From: Sambucus nigra
Lineage: Eukaryota; Streptophyta; Magnoliopsida; Dipsacales; Adoxaceae
Assembly (NCBI GenBank): GCA_949130495.1
Contig: OX422207.1
Span: 829,038,073 to 829,102,072, forward strand
Direction: 5' to 3'
Length of the DNA: 64,000 bases
The translations under genes and the position numbers were made by a program. A model generated the notes under the pieces. That model worked only from the letters and a program-made list of their open reading frames with translations, did not search any database and had not been told where the DNA came from. Positions 59,233 through 64,000 of this stretch are shown here, piece after piece. How positions within the stretch are numbered: the stretch's first letter is position 1; every line of letters begins with the position of its first letter.

Positions 59233-60718
59233 TGTATTTTATACCCCGTTAATTTGTACATTCTAGCATTCCCGTGCATGTATTTCCCGGTTCTTATACT
59301 CATTTATTGACTAACCCCTGAATTCATTATATATATTTTGTATGTGTCTTTATTGAGCTTTTATAGGTCTCGGGAATGCATATTGGGAAGTTTGGTTTTG
59401 ATCCGGAGAAGTTCCGTAGACACTTGTACAGTCGCGGGCATTTTGGTAATTTTAACACTCGGGTTTTGATCCCGATTTCTTCACGGAAGTTGTAGACCTT
59501 CTTCTTATCTTCGCGTGGCCTCCGTCGATGATTGAATCCGATCTCGAACGAAGAAGTTACGGAAGTTTCGATGAAACATGGGAGAAATAATGCCAAAGTA
59601 GTGCAACCTTCCTTTTTGAGCAGACCCGAATCTATTCGCAATTAAGCCGAATCGATTCGGATTCAGACAGGGCAACATCTCTTCACTTTCGAATCGATTC
59701 GGATTTGGCACCGAATCGATTCGGCCCTGCATTTCCCGCTTTCTTCTTATTACTAGTTTGCCATTTTGGTTGGATTTTGGGATATATCCCTTGTTTTTCC
59801 TACTTTGTAGATATAGATTACTTTTGTTAGATATTTGGATATATAGAAGAACACTCTTTTCTCTCTCCTAGGTCAAGTTCATTTATGGTTTTTACCCACT
59901 TGTAAAGCTTTGATTACTAGTTGAATTGTGGTTATTAATGCAAGAAAAGTTCATCTACTTCTTCTCTACTTGTTCTACTAGCTTAAATTTGCATTTAATT
60001 ACATCTCTTGTATTGGTTGGTGTTTAAACTAGATAACTAACTTAATTATGTTATTAACTAGCATGTGTAGTTTAGTTTCAATTATGAGTTGCAAGACTTA
60101 TGATTGGGGATCATAATCCCACCTTGGATGCTTGAACTCCATATTTAAGGTTTGGTTTATAATTGTTCTAATGGAACTTCATGTGTTGGTATTGGAGTAT
60201 CATAGTTTCTTAACTTCTCTTGTCATGCAAGGGTTAGTGTTTGAAGCTTTACTACAAACCCAACCCATCTAGCAATAACTAACTAACCCCTAATCCTCCA
60301 TTGTTGAGTTTAGTCTCTACATGGTTGATGTTCGGAATTAATTAGTTATGCTCGATTAGAATTAATTTCAACCAAGCCCTATAATCCCCTTCTTTGTGAA
60401 TCCGAGGTGGGAGAATGATCCTCGATCCCTTCAATATCTTGAACTCAAGCTTATCTTAGTTCTTTTCATAGTTTCGTAATTATTAATTAATTAACTGTTC
60501 ATCAATAGCATGTTAGTTTAGAGATTACCCTCAATCAATTTTCCAAACTATTAAATCATCTTTTACACTTTAACTTTTGTGACGTTTAGAGAATCCCTTT
60601 ATCCTAATCCTGTTCTCTTAGGAGTGTTTCAATCCCTGTGGATCACGATTCCTTACTTACCGGATATTACTTGTTGCGATAGATTTGCACTTGAATCATA
60701 AGCTTTATTTAGAGCGCA
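59233..60718 (+). mobile_element. Athila 5' LTR, copy 3
   Basis: Dyads start at 59628, 59649, 59691 and 59713. The second is CCGAATCGATTCGG here (copies 1 and 2 have CTGAATCGATTCGG), improving the palindrome. About a dozen substitutions overall. Confidence 0.85.
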
Positions 60719-60727
60719 CCAAGTTTT

Positions 60728-60745
60728 TGGCGCCGTTGCCGGGGA
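60728..60745 (+). other. tRNA-Asp primer-binding site, copy 3
   Basis: 18-base match unchanged. Confidence 0.92.
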
Positions 60746-60844
60746 TTGGCAACTATCTTAGGTTTTAGAAATTCTCTTTACACTATCGTTCCCTGTGGTC
60801 ACCGTGACATCACGGTTTCCAAAAATCAATCCAAAATTCTGTAA

Positions 60845-61654
60845 ATGCATGACGCGAGTAGTAGCTATTTAAATCCATTTCGTAAACCCTCGTCGTCTAG
60901 TGAACCTTCAGATTATTGGAGACCTTTAGCATCAATTTCTCGTTCTAGTTGGGTCTCTTCTTCTTCTTATACCTGGGCCCACTCCGATCCCACAACCATG
61001 GCCGACAATGTTAGTGAGCACGGAAGTCAGAGGGTTGCACCCGAACCCCTGTATAGGACCATGCATGATTATTTGCAATCGGAGAGGACCACCTCTCCGT
61101 CTTGTATCATTTTTCCCTACAATGGCGCGCAATTCCATTTTCATAATGGAATGATTCAATTACTTCCTACTTTCCACGACATGGAAAGAGAACAACCGTA
61201 CCTTCATGTTAGAGAGTTTGAGGAGGTGTGCGCTACTTTTAGCGATCAAAACTGTCCTCTGGATGTCACAAGTCTCAAACTCTTCCCATTTTCCTTGAAA
61301 GACAAAGCCAAAACTTGGCTTTGGTCCTTGGCTCCTAATTCCATCGGGAGTTGGCGCGAAATGCAAGCGCAGTTTTTGAAGAAATTCTTTCCAACTCATC
61401 GCACCAACTCTTTAAAGGGTCAAATCCAAACCTTCGCTCGAACCGAAGGTGAATCATTCGAGAGATGTTGGGAGAGATTTAATGAGGTACTTCATAAATG
61501 CCCACATCACGGGTTCGAAAAGTGGAGATTAATCTCATTTTTCCACAATGGGCTTACCCTCAATGCAAAACAAATGGTGGAGACAATGTGCTCCGGTGAG
61601 TTTTTTGGTTTAGATCCTGATGATGCGTGGGCACATTTCAAATATTGTGCCTAG
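60845..61654 (+). pseudogene. Athila gag capsid part, copy 3
   Basis: Closer to the family pattern than copies 1 and 2: FLKKFFPTHR, FARTE and FEKWRLISFF. The TAG end (61652-61654) is shared. Confidence 0.9.
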
Positions 61655-62353
61655 ACCACCCAAGCGTGGGACACTTCGGACCCTAGCAAAACCAATGCGC
61701 GTTCATCCAATCCACCTTCCTCTAGCCATGGGATATATCACCTTACCGAAGGAGATGATATGTCATTAAGAGTAGCCCAACTTTCTAAGCGTATCGAGGC
61801 AATGGATGCCAAAGCTCGGGAACCATCTCATCCTTCTCCCTCACATGTAGATGAGTCTTGTGCCATTTGCGACGTTGAAGATCACTCAACGAGGGATTGT
61901 CCAACAATTCCGGCATATAAAGTGATGCTTCACGATCAAGCCAACGCGATGGCCACTTACAAGAAACTGTTCATGACTCCTTTCGGTGAGGGCTATAATC
62001 CTTTGTGGAGAAACCACCCGGGTTTCTCCTACAGGCATCCCCAACATTATCAAAATCCACCTCCCTCGAATTATCAAAATCTTCCCCCACCTCACAATTT
62101 TCAGCAACCATATAATCAAGTTCCTCCACCCCAATCTCAAATGCAAGGTCCCCCTCAGGGACCACCTCCTTCGATTATACCATTGTATGCTCACCCGAAC
62201 AAGAGGAGCCTCGAAGAGACTCTTCAATCTTTCATAACCTCTCAACAAGCCACGAATTCTAGGCTTGAAAAAGAAATCTCCAAATTGGCTTCGGCATTGA
62301 GTATCCAAGAAAAGAGAAAATTACCTTCCCAACCTCAAAAGGCTATGGGGTAA
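61655..62353 (+). pseudogene. Athila gag nucleocapsid part, copy 3
   Basis: Zinc knuckle identical; two residues differ (Ile for Val near 62174, Leu for Phe near 62322). Confidence 0.85.
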
Positions 62354-64000
62354 AATAGTGTCACTGACACTTTGAATCCCCCTCCTGATAGTGCAAAATA
62401 TATGACCGTTCTAAGGAGCGGGAAAGTCATTGAAAAAACTACCCCTCCATGTGTCCCCACCGTCGTTAAGGAGGTTTCGCCTGACCCATTAGAGGTCGAA
62501 GATGCCTCCTTAAAGCAGAGAGAAGGAAAAGCCCCGTTGGAACCGGATGTGGTTTCGAAGCTTCCTATCCCCGTACCTTACCCTAAAAGGCTCCTCCCGT
62601 AAAAAGGGATTATTAATAATGCGGACATACTAAAAATGTTCAAACAAGTCAAGATTAACATACCTCTTTTGGATGAAATCAAACAAGTCCCTGCTTATGC
62701 TAAGTTCTTAAAGGAGTTAATCACTGTTAAGCGGAAGTTGTTTGTGAGAAAGAAAGCCTTTTTGGCCGAAAACATAAGCGCGATAATTCAATCTGAATTA
62801 CCACCCAAATACAAAGATCCCGGTTGTCCCACCATTTCGTGTGTGATAGGGGACTTTAAGATCGAGCAAGCTTTGCTAGACCTAGGAGCGAGTGTCAATT
62901 TGTTACCATACCATGTCTATGAACAACTCAGTCTAAGGAACCTCAAGCCCACGAAAATAACCCACCAATTAGCGGATCGCTACGTTAAGGTTCCGAAGGG
63001 TGTTGTGGAAGATGTCATAATACAAGTTGACAAATTCTATTTTCCCGTGGACTTTGTGGTGTTGGACACCCATCCTACTTCCCCTGGTAGTAGAACTACC
63101 CCTATTATCCTTGGTCGTCATTTCCTAGCCACATCCAATGCGTTAATTAATGCTAGGAATGGAAAAATGAACCTGACATTTGGAAATATGACTTTGGAAA
63201 TGAACATCTTCAATGTTTCGAATCAAATGGGAGATGATGATGATGAGGTCCATGAAGTGGAATTTTTAGAGGAGGTGGTTCAGGAGCATTTTGATGCTAC
63301 ATTTTTTTCGGACCCCTTAGAGGGATGTCTTGTGAACCCGAGTTACTTGGAGAATAGCTATTCTCCTTATGATGAAGAGGTCAAGTTCATGCGCTTGTTG
63401 TTAGATGAGGACGAGAGAGTTGATGAGGTTAATTGGTGTACCTCTTTTGAGGACTTACCCCCTCGTGATTCGTATGATGTTCCCTCGGATGTGCGATTCC
63501 CCAAACTTGAATTAAAGCAATTGCCTTCTGAGTTAAAATATGCTTATTTAGGCGAAAATGAGACATATCCCGTTGTTGTCTCATCTAGCCTCGAGGCGGG
63601 TGAAGAACAAAGGCTGATAGACTTGTTAAGGAGATACAAGGGTGCGCTTGGGTGGACAATAGCAGATTTGAAGGGAATTAGTCCCTTAATTTGCACTCAC
63701 AAAATGAATCTAGAAGAGGATGCAAAACCCTCTCGTGAAATGCAAAGGAGATTGAATCCAGTGATGAAGGAGGTTGTGAGGGCGAAAGTGATTAAGCTTT
63801 TAGATGCTGATATCATATATCCGATATCCGATAGCAAATGGGTCAGTCCAATTCACGTAGTTCCAAAGAAATCTGGTGTCACCATTGTAGAAAACATGAC
63901 AGGGGAATTGATCACTAAACGCACCACCACTGGGTGGCGTGTGTGCATCGACTATAGAAAACTTAATGCAATGACATTGAAGGATCATTTCCCCCTTCCA
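62354..64000 (+). pseudogene. Athila protease and RT start, copy 3: frame open to window end
   Basis: After the shared TAA at 62600-62602 the frame is open from the ATG at 62636 to base 64000 (455 codons). It runs through the protease (LDLGAS, CTA at 62882-62884) and across the point where copies 1 and 2 lost one base (63128-63130), into RT motifs WVSPIHVVPKKS and GWRVCIDYRKLNA. Whether FMDD is intact cannot be seen. Confidence 0.88.

Larger units (their letters stand above)
47683..64000. repeat. Tandem macro-repeat unit, copy 3 (cut by window end)
   Basis: Third copy, cut inside the Athila RT domain by the end of the window. The offset from copy 2 is 23,841 up to about 57100, 23,847 after a 6-bp difference, and 23,848 after a 1-bp difference near 63129. 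The first difference from copy 2 that I see is at 49598; differences become clearly denser after about 55000. Confidence 0.96.
59233..64000 (+). mobile_element. Athila element, copy 3 (cut by window end)
   Basis: 5' LTR to RT fingers. Shares the gag and gag-pol stops (61652-61654, 62351-62353, 62600-62602) with copies 1 and 2 but lacks their protease deletion, so those three stops predate the split of the copies. Confidence 0.88.

Overview
This is plant nuclear DNA, very probably a heterochromatic, transposon-filled region. Evidence: AT-rich sequence, plant-type Ty3/gypsy (Athila lineage) and Ty1/copia retroelements with plant hallmarks (a primer-binding site matching plant tRNA-Asp, LTRs of about 0.6 and 1.5 kb), a GT-AG intron, and no bacterial operon structure. 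I found no convincing intact host gene. The species cannot be named from the sequence.

Layout: the window is a head-to-tail array of one 23,841-bp unit. Copy 1 is 1-23841, copy 2 is 23842-47682, and copy 3 (incomplete) is 47683-64000. Copies 1 and 2 are almost identical; I noticed five substitutions. Copy 3 carries many more differences, including a 6-bp and a 1-bp length difference. At most protein-informative sites copies 1 and 2 share the damaged state and copy 3 keeps the family-like state, so copies 1 and 2 descend from a more recent duplication.

One unit, in copy 1 coordinates: 1-2523 gene-free AT-rich DNA with two microsatellites; 2524-4045 a decayed plus-strand copia relic (copia-B: gag, protease, start of integrase); 4055-4800 an unclassified relic with hairpins; 4801-5319 nothing recognisable; 5320-6480 two diverged direct repeats offset by 572-573 bp; 6481-6899 an AT-rich stem-loop cluster; 6900-11544 the 3' half of a minus-strand Sirevirus-like copia element (copia-A: candidate 3' LTR, polypurine tracts, RNase H, RT, integrase, end of protease); 11545-about 23350 an Athila element inserted into copia-A's protease gene (5' LTR, PBS, gag, protease, RT, RNase H, integrase, a spliced env-like gene, 3' untranslated region, but no 3' LTR); about 23351-23841 unrecognised DNA at the likely unit junction. 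A 612-bp solo LTR with a perfect 5-bp target duplication interrupts the Athila integrase.

All retroelement genes are broken by stops or frameshifts, many explicable as C-to-T or G-to-A transitions as expected in methylated, silenced DNA. The points most worth pursuing are the young macro-repeat itself, a paired-palindrome array found both in the Athila LTR and just upstream of its env-like gene, and the nesting logic, which predicts what must lie at the right end of the array.
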